Shown one piece after another: positions 48,658 through 57,856 of a stretch of DNA of 64,000 bases. This DNA is from an uncultured Eubacteriales bacterium. Lineage in GTDB: Bacteria; Bacillota; Clostridia; Oscillospirales; Acutalibacteraceae. Under the pieces are notes generated by a model that had not been told where the DNA came from, did no database searches, and was given only the letters and a program-made list of their open reading frames with translations. The position numbers and the translations under genes are program-made. The stretch covers positions 124,001 through 188,000 of the forward strand of contig CAKSDI010000002.1 in assembly GCA_934445035.1 (NCBI GenBank), in the 5' to 3' direction. Each line of letters begins with the position of its first letter. The stretch's first letter is position 1.

Positions 48658-49569
48658 TTAATCTATAAATTCAAGAATATCCCTAATCATTTCTTCTTTG
48701 CAGGTATCGTTGTGAATTTCGTGCCTGCCGTCTTTATAAAGCTTTAAGGTCACATTTCTGCCTTTTTTTAATTTGTTATAAACCTTTTTAACGCCTTTGC
48801 TGTAATTTCCCACAGGATCGCTGTCACCGGAAACTATCAAAACGGGGATTTTCGGATCAAGCTCTCTGAAAAATTTTCGGCTGTTCGCAATTCTGTTTAG
48901 CTTAACGAGATCGTGCATAGCGCTGACGGTGAATTTAAATGTGCAGTAATCGTCTTTCGAGTACTTTTTTATAGCCTCGCTGTCTTTAGTGAGCCAATTA
49001 TAAGGGGAAGTTCCCTCAAAGCGCTTATTATAAGTGCCGAAAGCGGTTTTATCAATTATATTAGAGATATGCTTTTCGCCGAAAAGGAGTTTAAAAATAT
49101 CGGTGAGAAGAAGTCCCGCTCCCGAAGCTATGTTAGGGCCGCCTGTTCCGCAGATAATAAGCTTATCGGGATCTAAAACATAATTAACAGCCGTTCCTCT
49201 TACTATAAACGAACCCATACTGTGACCCATTAAAATATAAGGCACATTCGGATAATTTTTTCTTATTTTATCGGAAAATACCTTTACATCGCGCATAAGG
49301 TAATCATAACCCTTTTTATGTGCGATAAATCCAAGTTCCTCGGCATTGTTTGCCGTTTTGCCGTGGCCTAAATTATCGTATCCGCAGCAAACATAGCCTC
49401 TTTTTGCAAACTCATCAAAAAATCCGTCGTACCTGTCGATATGCTCGGTCATTCCGTGCACCAAATGAAAAATGCCCTTTATCTCGCCCTCGGGAATAAA
49501 TATTTTGCCTTTTAAGGTATGAATATTATCGCTTGATCTTACCTTTACTGTTTTGATCTCATAATTCAT
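48658..49569 (-). CDS. alpha/beta hydrolase, lysophospholipase-like
   Basis: This 303-residue serine hydrolase of the monoacylglycerol lipase/lysophospholipase group has the oxyanion segment LVHGMTEHIDRY (about 36-47), the nucleophile elbow GHSMGS (about 114-119), an Asp in VSGDSDPVGNYSKGV, and the catalytic His in GRHEIHND. There is no signal peptide. It may recycle membrane lipids. The ATG at 49569 has GGGAG upstream. It follows alr by 26 bases and is the last but one gene of the minus-strand block. Confidence 0.88.
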   Translation of the reverse strand: MNYEIKTVKVRSSDNIHTLKGKIFIPEGEIKGIFHLVHGMTEHIDRYDGFFDEFAKRGYVCCGYDNLGHGKTANNAEELGFIAHKKGYDYLMRDVKVFSDKIRKNYPNVPYILMGHSMGSFIVRGTAVNYVLDPDKLIICGTGGPNIASGAGLLLTDIFKLLFGEKHISNIIDKTAFGTYNKRFEGTSPYNWLTKDSEAIKKYSKDDYCTFKFTVSAMHDLVKLNRIANSRKFFRELDPKIPVLIVSGDSDPVGNYSKGVKKVYNKLKKGRNVTLKLYKDGRHEIHNDTCKEEMIRDILEFID

Positions 49570-49595
49570 AAAATATCTCCCGTTTAAAAAATTTA

Positions 49596-50723
49596 TCAGG
49601 TTTTTATAATTCTTGTAACTCTTTTTGAAATTCCGCAAATTATCTCATAATTTATCGTATCGCAGATATCGGCAATTTCATTTACAGAAAGCTCTCTGCC
49701 GAAGAGAGTTACCTCGTCGCCGATTTTAACATCTTCTATATTACTTATATCCACTGACATCTGATCCATACATATTCTGCCTGTGATCTTCGCCCTTTTG
49801 CCGTGAATAAGCACATATCCTTTGTTTGAAAGTGCTCTCGGATAGCCGTCGGCATAGCCTATGCAGACGGTGGCAAGCCGCATTTTTTTATCGGCTTTAA
49901 ATGTTCTTCCGTAGTTGACCGTATCGCCGGGGTTTATCTCCTTTACCATTGAAACGGTCGATTTAAGAGTCATAACAGGGATAAAATCTCCGATATCTTT
50001 AAGCTCCGGGTTAGGGGAGAGCCCGTAAAGAATAATACCCGGTCGGCAGGCATTTAAAAGCATATCGGAATCAAGAATAATAGCCGCGGAATTGCAGCAG
50101 TGGCAATATTTCGGAGTAATGCCCTTTGATTTTAAAATATCCACGGCGCTTTTAAATCTGTTATACTGCGCATTTGTAAAACCGTCTTCTGTTTCGGGAG
50201 TTCTGTCCGAAACCGCAAAATGGGTGAAAATTCCCTCGCATTCAAGATTTTTGAGAGCTACGGATCTAAAGGAATCTTCAATTCCGCTTAAATTTTCATC
50301 TCTGCAGTCAAATCCGAGCCTGGACATACCCGTATCGAGCTTTAGGTGAATTTTGATATTCTCATTTAATTTCTCTGCCTCTTTTGAAAGCGCTAAAGCA
50401 TAATCATAAGAATAAACGCACTGTGAAATATCAAGCTTTGAAAGCATATCCGTATGGTCCACAGGGGTGTATCCTAAAATGATAACAGGTTTTTTTATAC
50501 CCAAATTTCTAAGCTGTGCCGCCTCTTCGATATTTGAAACAGCAAAGCCTTCCGCTCCCTCTTTATCGAGAACAGGTGCTATTAAATCCGCACTATGCCC
50601 GTAAGCGTCTGCTTTTACAACGGCAAAAATTTTACTCTCGCCTGCTTTCTCCTTTATGATTTTGAAGTTATGCCTTAAGGCGTTTAAATCAATTTCCGCC
50701 CAGGTTCTTTTCAAAAAATCCAT
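49596..50723 (-). CDS. alr: alanine racemase
   Basis: This 375-residue PLP enzyme converts L- to D-alanine for peptidoglycan. The PLP lysine is in AVVKADAYGHS (Lys37), the RLGFD motif is intact, and the C-terminal tyrosine region reads CIGYADGYPR and GRICMDQMSVD. Length and motifs are canonical, unlike the divergent paralog at 55439. The ATG is preceded by AGGAAGCG. It follows the flippase gene by 21 bases in the same transcription unit, a link between D-amino acid supply and lipid-linked precursor export. Confidence 0.95.
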   Translation of the reverse strand: MDFLKRTWAEIDLNALRHNFKIIKEKAGESKIFAVVKADAYGHSADLIAPVLDKEGAEGFAVSNIEEAAQLRNLGIKKPVIILGYTPVDHTDMLSKLDISQCVYSYDYALALSKEAEKLNENIKIHLKLDTGMSRLGFDCRDENLSGIEDSFRSVALKNLECEGIFTHFAVSDRTPETEDGFTNAQYNRFKSAVDILKSKGITPKYCHCCNSAAIILDSDMLLNACRPGIILYGLSPNPELKDIGDFIPVMTLKSTVSMVKEINPGDTVNYGRTFKADKKMRLATVCIGYADGYPRALSNKGYVLIHGKRAKITGRICMDQMSVDISNIEDVKIGDEVTLFGRELSVNEIADICDTINYEIICGISKRVTRIIKT

Positions 50724-50744
50724 TAAAGGCGCTTCCTTTCTTTA

Positions 50745-52358
50745 TTATCCCAAATGAAGCTTCCTAATAAGCTTTTCGGGAAGAATTGTTTTTAATTCCT
50801 TTAAATTTATAACAAGATAAATTCCGCCGGCAATAACACCTGATATAATAATATATATTATACTTTTTATCCTTGTATCCGGAATACCCAAAACTTTATT
50901 GAATACTATGCAGAGTAAAATCAGAATACAGTATGATATAACTGCTCTCGGCAAAGCTTTGAGAGTATCTGTAAATGTTATCTGCATATTCTTTTTAAGA
51001 TATAAAAGGCTCATTATATTTGAAACCGCAAAGCCTGTGAATGTGGCTAAAATAGCGCCGTAATAAGCTTTCAGCCCTAATTTGCCGAAAAGATACATAA
51101 AAGGAACATCCAATACAAGATTTATAATAAGACCTGTTATAACGCTTTTATAAATTATCTGCTTGCGGTTTAAGCTTTGCAGCAGAGAATTAAGCACCAT
51201 ATAGAGGCAATCAAAAATCGTTACGATTATAGTAAATCTTATTATCGAAGAGCCTGTTTCGTTTCTGCCGTAAAACACGGTCCAGAAATTATCCGCCTCA
51301 AGGCTAATAAAAAGTGAAAGCGGTGCAATGATAAGAAGAATTATTTTAAGGCATTTATTAAAATTGATATTTACAAGCTCGTAATTTTTAACCGTGTAAT
51401 CGTGTACGATGTTTGGAATAAGGCTTACTATTAAACCTGTTGAAACGGCGGTAATAATAGCGTTGAACTTTGTACCCCAGGTTGTGAAAACGCTGCTAAT
51501 AAATTCTGTCTGCTTGCCCGAAAATCCGAGCTTCGGGAGGGTGTGCAGAACAAGTATCATATCTGTGCTTGTGTAAAGCGTGTTAGCAAGATTTATTATA
51601 ATAAAGGGAATAGAGCAAAGGATTATATCACGGATTATCGTTTTGTCATAAGAAGTGTCGTCAGCCTTGATATTTAGGCTTAGATCCTCTTTGTTGTGCC
51701 TGACGGTTCTTGACAGATAGATATATGCGGCAAAGCCTCCCACAGCGGCGGCAAGCACCGAAATACCCACGGCAAACCTTATCGGCAGCTTAACGATATA
51801 AACGAAGAAATAACTTCCGACTAAAATAATTACAATTCTTACGAACTGCTCGATAACCTGGCTTATCGACGGCTGACTTATATATTTATGCCCCTGAAGA
51901 TATCCTCTTTTGATACTTAAAAGGGGAACGATAAGCAGAGTAAAAGCGATACATCTAATAACGAATTTAACATCTTCAATAGTGTTTCCGCCCTCGATAT
52001 CGCCTATTATAAGCTTTGAAAGCGGGCCTGCGAATACAAAGCAAATTAAAAAGGAAACAACGGAAAATACGACGATTATTCTCTTAGCGAGAATATACAT
52101 TCTGACTTTTTTGACCGTTTCCTCCAAAGCGGAATATTCGCTTGCAAGCTTGCATATCGCAAACGGAATTCCCACGCTTGAAATAGTGAGAAAAATATTG
52201 TAAATATTGTAAGCGTAGCCGTAAAGCGCGCCGCCGTCGTCGCCTATTATCTTTTTAAAGGGGATAACATAGATTATACCGAGTATCTTGCTTACGAAGA
52301 TACAGGCGGTAGCAATAAATGCACCCTCTAAAAATGACGATTTTTTCAGTTTACCCAT
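50745..52358 (-). CDS. MurJ/SpoVB-type polysaccharide or lipid-linked precursor flippase
   Basis: This 537-residue integral membrane protein has about 14 hydrophobic segments and belongs to the MOP superfamily branch of SpoVB, YtgP/MurJ and Wzx. The segment RGYLQGHKYISQPSISQVIEQ (split) is typical of the SpoVB/YtgP group. Lipid II is the likely cargo in this context. Its start overlaps the end of asnB by 13 bases, so it is translated with the amidotransferase gene. Alternative cargoes are capsule or teichoic-acid units. Confidence 0.88.
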   Translation of the reverse strand: MGKLKKSSFLEGAFIATACIFVSKILGIIYVIPFKKIIGDDGGALYGYAYNIYNIFLTISSVGIPFAICKLASEYSALEETVKKVRMYILAKRIIVVFSVVSFLICFVFAGPLSKLIIGDIEGGNTIEDVKFVIRCIAFTLLIVPLLSIKRGYLQGHKYISQPSISQVIEQFVRIVIILVGSYFFVYIVKLPIRFAVGISVLAAAVGGFAAYIYLSRTVRHNKEDLSLNIKADDTSYDKTIIRDIILCSIPFIIINLANTLYTSTDMILVLHTLPKLGFSGKQTEFISSVFTTWGTKFNAIITAVSTGLIVSLIPNIVHDYTVKNYELVNINFNKCLKIILLIIAPLSLFISLEADNFWTVFYGRNETGSSIIRFTIIVTIFDCLYMVLNSLLQSLNRKQIIYKSVITGLIINLVLDVPFMYLFGKLGLKAYYGAILATFTGFAVSNIMSLLYLKKNMQITFTDTLKALPRAVISYCILILLCIVFNKVLGIPDTRIKSIIYIIISGVIAGGIYLVINLKELKTILPEKLIRKLHLG

Positions 52359-54196
52359 TTGCTGTTCTCCCCGAAATAAACATCATACCAAATAAGAAAA
52401 GTATAGATATTATATATTTTTCTTCCGTGGTTTGCAATTCCGTTATGGTGGTCTTCAAGCAATTTTAAAATTACTTTTTTATCAAAAAACTGCGAAGTGC
52501 AATCTCTTTCAAACATTTCTTTTACAAGATTATAATATTTATCCTCTTTTACCCACTTAGAGAAAGGAACGGGGAAACCGAGCTTTCTTCTCCTGCTCCA
52601 ATCTTCGGGCATTTTTTCTTCCGCTATATCGCGGAAGATAGCTTTGGTTTTTTTGCCTTTTAAAAGATATTTTGAGGGCACCTGCGACGCTGCCGCCCAT
52701 ACCTCTTTATCTAGGAAAGGCACTCTTAACTCCAAAGAATTTGCCATAGTCATTTTATCGGCTTTAAGAAGAATATCCTGCGGCAGCCAAAAATGCATAT
52801 CGATATACATTTTTTTAAGGCAGTCGTCTTTATCTTTCACCTTATCGTAAAACGGTTTTAAAACTTCGGTCGTAGTAGTATTGTCCTTTAATTCGTCGCA
52901 AAGAATTTCGTTTGCCTCGTCTTCATCCATTATCTGAGCGTGGCCGAGATATCTTTCGCAGAAAGGCTTTGCATATTTAATAATTGTATTCTTGCCGGGG
53001 AAATGAGGCAGTTTTTTGGCGGTTTTAGCCATAAAGTTTTTGAGGCTTGCGGGCAGCGCCATATAAGCTTTAACGGCGGCGGTTTCGGGATATTCGTTAT
53101 ATCCGCCGAACATTTCGTCAGATCCTTCTCCCGATAAAACGACCTTTACTTTTTCCGCCGCTAATTTTGATAAAAACATAAGCGGCACGGCGGATAGGTT
53201 GGCCTCGGGTTCATCGGTATGATACTGAACTTTCGGGAGAGCTTCGAAAAACTCTTCCTTTGAAATATATCTGCTGAAGTTGTGAATTCCGTTAAGCTCT
53301 GAAAATTCGCGGGCGGTCTTTGTTTCGTCAAAACCGTTCACATCAAAGCCCACGGTAAAGGTCTTATCGGGCTTTGCAACGCTTACTACATATGATGAAT
53401 CCACTCCGCCCGAAAGATACGAGCCCACTTCCACATCAGAGCTTAATTTATGGTATTTTACCGAATTTTCAAGAGCCGCTTTTATCTCTTTTTTATGCTC
53501 TTCATAGCCTTTATCGGTTTTATTGTAATTCACGGTAAAATATTGCTTTATATCAAGCTTGCCGTTTTTATACTTGAAATAATGACCGGGGTTAAGCTTA
53601 TAAACGCCTTTAAAAAATGTTTCGTCAAACACGGAATACTGAAACAAAAGAAACATTTTAAGCGCGCTTTTATTAACCTCTTTTATAAAATCGGGGTGCT
53701 CAAGCATAGCTTTTATTTCCGAGGCAAAGAGGAAACAGCCGTTTTCATTATAATAATAAAAAGGCTTTATTCCGAAAGGATCGCGCGCGCCTACAAGCTC
53801 TTTTGTAACCGTGTCATAAATAACAAAGGCAAACATTCCTCTTAACTTTTCGAAAATCTTGTCTTTATATTCTTCATATCCGTGAAGAATCGTTTCGGTG
53901 TCGGAATTGCTTGAAAATTTGTGGCCCTTTTCTTCAAGGTCGCGCCTTAATTCCTTATGGTTATATATCTCGCCGTTAAAAATAATAACTTTTGTTTTAT
54001 CTTCATTGAAAATAGGCTGATCTCCGCCGGCTAAATCTATGATAGAAAGCCTGCGAAAGCCGAGAGCTGCAAAATCATCGGTAAAATAACCCTCGGAGTC
54101 GGGGCCTCTGTGAATGATCCTGTCCGCCATTTTCTTTGATATTATTTTCTTTTCTTCCGAATTTCTTTTATCGGCAAATCCGATAATTCCGCACAT
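52346..54196 (-). CDS. AsnB-type glutamine-hydrolysing amidotransferase (asparagine synthetase family)
   Basis: This 616-residue protein has an N-terminal class II glutaminase with the nucleophile Cys2 (MCGIIGFAD), RIIHRGPDSEG and FNGEIYNH, and a synthetase domain with YLSGGVDSSYVV (about 255) and GEGSDEMFGGYNEYP. It transfers ammonia from glutamine to an adenylated carboxylate. In Gram-positives such proteins often amidate peptidoglycan: AsnH acts on the D-Asp bridge, and AsnB/LtsA act on meso-diaminopimelate. The gene starts 2 bases after the ATP-grasp ligase gene ends and overlaps the flippase gene, so I favour a wall-precursor role over free asparagine synthesis. Confidence 0.88.
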   Translation of the reverse strand: MCGIIGFADKRNSEEKKIISKKMADRIIHRGPDSEGYFTDDFAALGFRRLSIIDLAGGDQPIFNEDKTKVIIFNGEIYNHKELRRDLEEKGHKFSSNSDTETILHGYEEYKDKIFEKLRGMFAFVIYDTVTKELVGARDPFGIKPFYYYNENGCFLFASEIKAMLEHPDFIKEVNKSALKMFLLFQYSVFDETFFKGVYKLNPGHYFKYKNGKLDIKQYFTVNYNKTDKGYEEHKKEIKAALENSVKYHKLSSDVEVGSYLSGGVDSSYVVSVAKPDKTFTVGFDVNGFDETKTAREFSELNGIHNFSRYISKEEFFEALPKVQYHTDEPEANLSAVPLMFLSKLAAEKVKVVLSGEGSDEMFGGYNEYPETAAVKAYMALPASLKNFMAKTAKKLPHFPGKNTIIKYAKPFCERYLGHAQIMDEDEANEILCDELKDNTTTTEVLKPFYDKVKDKDDCLKKMYIDMHFWLPQDILLKADKMTMANSLELRVPFLDKEVWAAASQVPSKYLLKGKKTKAIFRDIAEEKMPEDWSRRRKLGFPVPFSKWVKEDKYYNLVKEMFERDCTSQFFDKKVILKLLEDHHNGIANHGRKIYNIYTFLIWYDVYFGENSKWVN

Positions 54197-54198
54197 TG

Positions 54199-55419
54199 CT
54201 AATCAACCTTCCAATAAGCGTTTTTATATTCTTTATAGTATCTTAACTTCTTTTTAAGCAGATAAAGCTTTCTTTTAAAATCGGTGTCTTTATTGAAAAC
54301 AAGCGGATTTAAATGCTGTTTTTTATAAAGGGCAAGCGCTTTATCTTTATAATCTTTGTTTACAATATATTTTTTGATTATTCCTTTAGGTACAAATGAA
54401 AGTAATACTTCGTCTTTAAGCACGCCGTAGTCTTTGCAATTATCAAAAATAAGATCGTCTGCTAAAATACTGACGGGATTGCAGCCGAGAGCGGTTATAT
54501 AATAACTGCTTCTGCCTTGACGCGCGTTTATTTCAAGCACCTTGAATTTATTATCGCGGTAATCATATTTAAGATCGAATTCCGCAAAACCGCAGTATCC
54601 GATATCTTCAAGAAATGTTTTAAGTTTTCGGCATATTTCGTCGGTTCCGCCGAACTGATTATATCCGTTTATAAGCACTGCGGCATTTCCCACCATATTT
54701 TTTGAATGCTCCTGCAGTCCTATTTGGGCAAAGGATAACAGCTTTAATTTTTTATCCTTTGAGCAGTAAGCCACCGCGTCAAACAAATAGCTGTCGTCGC
54801 CCGGAATGAAATCCTGGATAATAAGCTTGTCTTTATAACCGCTGTCTTTAATAAGAGAAATAGTTTTTATAAGCTCATCGTGAGACTCGATTTTATATAT
54901 CTTATTTTTCCCCGCAAAGCTTAAATGATTATATTCTATAACATTGCTTGGCTTTAAAATAACAGGGAAAGAAAAATCTTTTGAAATTTCACTTGGCGAT
55001 GAGCAGTCAAAATATTCGGTTTTAGGCAGATCGAGAATGCTGTTTTCATAGGTCTTATAAAACTCCTCTTTAAACATAAGAGTTTTTAAAAGGGAAGAAT
55101 CGGGATAATTGAAAACATAACCCGCATTTTTAAGCTCTTCTTTGTTTTTTGAAATGAAATCTGCATAGGTTTCATTTGAACTGATTAGGATAACCTTTTT
55201 ATCGCCGAATTCTTTTTTGATTTTTAAAGCGGCGTTTAAAAATCCGCTTTGAGTCCAGATACTTTTATCGTACTTCACGGTTAAAATGCTGCTGTAAGTA
55301 GTATAGGGCAGAGGGGAGTGACCCAAAAGCAAAGCTTTAACCCCGAATTGTTCATAATAACAGCGCGCCATATAATAAGCGTTCGCGTCGGTACCTGCTA
55401 TTAAAACTCCGAAATCCAT
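54199..55419 (-). CDS. ATP-grasp ligase resembling D-aspartate ligase
   Basis: This 406-residue ATP-grasp enzyme has the N-terminal pattern GTDANAYYMARCYYEQFG, YTTYSS and SNETYADFISKNKEEL, which I recall from D-aspartate ligases (Asl) of Enterococcus and Lactococcus and related carboxylate-amine ligases. Core ATP-grasp elements are FPVILKPSN (about 150), IIQDFIPGDD and FAEFDLKYDYRDNKFKVLEINARQG with the metal-binding residues. There are no membrane segments. I infer that it joins a D-amino acid to the diamino residue of the UDP-MurNAc-pentapeptide or lipid II, with AsnB amidating it. Substrate assignment is tentative. The ATG has AAAAGGAACG upstream. Confidence 0.75.
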   Translation of the reverse strand: MDFGVLIAGTDANAYYMARCYYEQFGVKALLLGHSPLPYTTYSSILTVKYDKSIWTQSGFLNAALKIKKEFGDKKVILISSNETYADFISKNKEELKNAGYVFNYPDSSLLKTLMFKEEFYKTYENSILDLPKTEYFDCSSPSEISKDFSFPVILKPSNVIEYNHLSFAGKNKIYKIESHDELIKTISLIKDSGYKDKLIIQDFIPGDDSYLFDAVAYCSKDKKLKLLSFAQIGLQEHSKNMVGNAAVLINGYNQFGGTDEICRKLKTFLEDIGYCGFAEFDLKYDYRDNKFKVLEINARQGRSSYYITALGCNPVSILADDLIFDNCKDYGVLKDEVLLSFVPKGIIKKYIVNKDYKDKALALYKKQHLNPLVFNKDTDFKRKLYLLKKKLRYYKEYKNAYWKVD

Positions 55420-55438
55420 TAGTTTTATCGTTCCTTTT

Positions 55439-56593
55439 TCAGATATATAATTCTTTATCGTTATAGATCCTCGGCACTCTTGAAGATACTCCGCAAAGCA
55501 GCTTATAAGAGCTTATGCCGCTGCTTGCCGCCGCTTGTTTTACGGATACCGTATCTCCGAAGATCTCAACTCTGTCGCCGATTTTAATGCTTTCATCAGC
55601 TTTTATACTTATCATATCCATACAGTGCTCGCCGATGATATCGTATTTTTTCCCGTTTATTACGACGGATTTAAGACCGTCGGGAATTCCGTCATAATAT
55701 CCTGCGGCAACAGTGGCGACATATCCGTCGCTTTCCGAGATATATTCCGCTCCGTAACCTGCAAATTCATTCTTTTTTATTTTTTTGACTGCTATCACGG
55801 TGCTGTAAAACTTCATAGCCGAAGAAAGCTTTAAGTTATTTTTAAAGATTACATCGGAAGACGCATTTTTAAGAAATTTTCTTTTTAATTTTCTGATACC
55901 CGTAGGTTCGCTTAAGCTTTGAGCAAAGCCGTACATACATATTCCTGTCCTTATACCGTTTACAAAGTCCGGCTTTTTATGATGAACGAATGTAAGCGAG
56001 CGGTCGAGATGAACTATGGGAATATCTTTTAAATCGATTCCTGCTCCTTTTACGATATTTAAAAAATTATTTATCTGCAGGTCATAATAAGAATCGTTTA
56101 TCCCCGAAGTCGCAAAATGAGAAAAAATTCCCTCAAGCGTGATGTTTTTGCTTTCTTTTATCAAGCCGTAAGCTGTTTTAAGCTCCGAAATGTCTTTAAA
56201 GCCGAGGCGGTTCATTCCGCTGTCGATCTTAATATGAATTTTTATGCTTTTATCAGATTTTAAAAGGGAATTTAAAGTATTTAAGCTGTCGGCTGTGAAA
56301 GTTATATTGTTTTGAGCCATTATATCTATAGCGTCAATATCGGCAGGCTCTAAGCAAAGAATAGGAATTTCGCCGTTAAATTCTCTTACTTTCAGCGCTT
56401 CTTCGGGAGTAGCTACGGCGAGATAATTTATTCCGCCCTCTATAAGCGCGTTAACGGTGTGAAAGCCGTGACCGTAAGCATTGCCTTTTACAACTCCGAA
56501 GTAATACTTATAAGCATTGTAATTTTCTCTTATGTTTTTTATATTGTTTTTCAGAATTTCCTCATCTATTTCAATATAGGTCTTTCGGTACAA
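55439..56593 (-). CDS. second alanine racemase-fold PLP racemase (divergent)
   Basis: This 384-residue protein of the alanine racemase family has the PLP lysine in GVVKGNAYGHG (Lys36; the usual ADAYGHG reads GNAYGHG), KIDSGMNRLGF, GICMYGF, VAAGYYDGIP and GEHCMDMISIKAD. The changes around the PLP site and the substrate side, together with a second canonical alr in the same transcription unit, suggest a different substrate (for example Asp, Ser or Glu) or a regulated variant. The start is TTG at 56593, because GAGAGGA lies about nine bases upstream; an ATG at 56620 inside ychF has no ribosome site. Confidence 0.82.
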   Translation of the reverse strand: MYRKTYIEIDEEILKNNIKNIRENYNAYKYYFGVVKGNAYGHGFHTVNALIEGGINYLAVATPEEALKVREFNGEIPILCLEPADIDAIDIMAQNNITFTADSLNTLNSLLKSDKSIKIHIKIDSGMNRLGFKDISELKTAYGLIKESKNITLEGIFSHFATSGINDSYYDLQINNFLNIVKGAGIDLKDIPIVHLDRSLTFVHHKKPDFVNGIRTGICMYGFAQSLSEPTGIRKLKRKFLKNASSDVIFKNNLKLSSAMKFYSTVIAVKKIKKNEFAGYGAEYISESDGYVATVAAGYYDGIPDGLKSVVINGKKYDIIGEHCMDMISIKADESIKIGDRVEIFGDTVSVKQAAASSGISSYKLLCGVSSRVPRIYNDKELYI

Positions 56594-56612
56594 AACAATT
56601 CTTCCTCTCAAA

Positions 56613-57716
56613 TCAGACATTAAAACGGAAAAGCACTATATCTCCGTCTTTCATAACATAATCCTTGCCCTCGCTGCGGACAAGACCTTTTTCTTTCGCG
56701 GTTACCATATTTCCGTCGCATTTATTTATAAAATCGTCATAAGATATAACTTCCGCTCTGATAAATCCTCTTTCAAAATCCGAATGGATCTTTCCTGCCG
56801 CCTGAGGAGCCTTGGTGCCCTCGGTTATAGTCCAGGCTCTTACTTCCGGCTTGCCGGCAGTGAGATAAGAGATAAGTCCGAGCAGGTGATAGCATTTTTG
56901 TATCATTCGGTCAAGGCCCGATCTTTCAAGCCCTATTTCTTCTAAGAACATTATTTTTTCTTCATCGGAAAGCTCCGATATTTCTGCTTCTAAAGCGGCG
57001 CAAATAGGAAGAATTTCCGCTTTTTCGCGGTCGGCAATTTCTTTTACCGTGAGATAATTTTTATTTTCCTCAATTCCCGAAGTGAAATCCTCTTCGCTCA
57101 TATTGCAGGCATAGATAACGGGCTTTAATGATAAAAGAGCGGTTGAGTGGAGAATTTCATATTCCGTATCATCAGCCGTTTCCATAGATCTCGCAGGCAG
57201 TCCCGATTCAAGGTGTGAATTAAGCCTTTTTAAGAAATCAACTTCCTTTAGCGCGGATTTATCGCCTTTTGCGGCTTTCTGCGCCTTATCAAGCCTTCTT
57301 GCAACTATTTCCATATCGGAAAAGATAAGCTCAAGATTTATGGTCTCAATATCCCTTGCAGGATCGACCGAACCGTCAACATGTATTATATCGTCGCTTT
57401 CAAAGCAGCGGACAACATGAACAATCGCGTCTACTTCTCTTATATTGCTTAAGAATTTATTTCCGAGTCCCTCGCCCTTTGAGGCGCCTTTAACAAGGCC
57501 TGCTATATCGACAAATTCTATTACAGCCGGCGTAAACTTGTCCGGGTCATATATTTCCTTTAATTTTTCTAGCCTTTCATCAGGAACGCTTACAACGCCC
57601 ACATTCGGCTCTATCGTGCAAAACGGATAGTTTGCCGATTGCGCTCCCGCATTTGTTATAGCATTAAATAAGGTTGACTTTCCGACATTCGGAAGTCCTA
57701 CCATTCCGAGTTTCAT
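56613..57716 (-). CDS. ychF: redox-regulated ATPase/GTPase YchF (Obg family)
   Basis: This 367-residue protein has the P-loop GLPNVGKST (about 7-15), FVDIAGLVKGASKGEGLG, NMSEED (the changed NKxD motif that makes it an ATPase) and the C-terminal TGS domain (about 280-367). It acts in translation and stress. It is universal and normally stands beside pth. Here it heads a minus-strand block of wall genes, probably through a shared promoter rather than a functional link. The ATG at 57716 has GGAGG upstream. Confidence 0.95.
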   Translation of the reverse strand: MKLGMVGLPNVGKSTLFNAITNAGAQSANYPFCTIEPNVGVVSVPDERLEKLKEIYDPDKFTPAVIEFVDIAGLVKGASKGEGLGNKFLSNIREVDAIVHVVRCFESDDIIHVDGSVDPARDIETINLELIFSDMEIVARRLDKAQKAAKGDKSALKEVDFLKRLNSHLESGLPARSMETADDTEYEILHSTALLSLKPVIYACNMSEEDFTSGIEENKNYLTVKEIADREKAEILPICAALEAEISELSDEEKIMFLEEIGLERSGLDRMIQKCYHLLGLISYLTAGKPEVRAWTITEGTKAPQAAGKIHSDFERGFIRAEVISYDDFINKCDGNMVTAKEKGLVRSEGKDYVMKDGDIVLFRFNV

Positions 57717-57748
57717 AAAATTCCTCCAAAACACAATAAATCATTCTA

Positions 57749-57777
57749 ATTATATAATCTATTTACTCTCATATCAA
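57749..57777 (-). promoter_or_regulatory. sigma-A promoter of the ychF-racemase-ligase-asnB-flippase-alr block
   Basis: On the minus strand TTGATA (plus 57772-57777), 17 bases, TATAAT (plus 57749-57754), 32 bases before the ychF ATG. No other strong promoter is seen inside the block until alr. Confidence 0.75.
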
Positions 57778-57805
57778 GAAAAATTGATAAATTTTAAAAA
57801 AAATA

Positions 57806-57834
57806 TTCCAAAATAATGAAAAATATAGTATAAT
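57806..57834 (+). promoter_or_regulatory. sigma-A promoter of the hprK operon
   Basis: TTCCAA (57806-57811), 17 bases, TATAAT (57829-57834), 22 bases before the ATG at 57857. Confidence 0.6.
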
Positions 57835-57856
57835 ATCAAAATAAAGGAGTGTGGCT

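Noticed and set aside
53450..53845. 131-codon open frame antisense to asnB
   Set aside because: It is a mirror of the asnB coding sequence; low-complexity hydrophobic translation without support.
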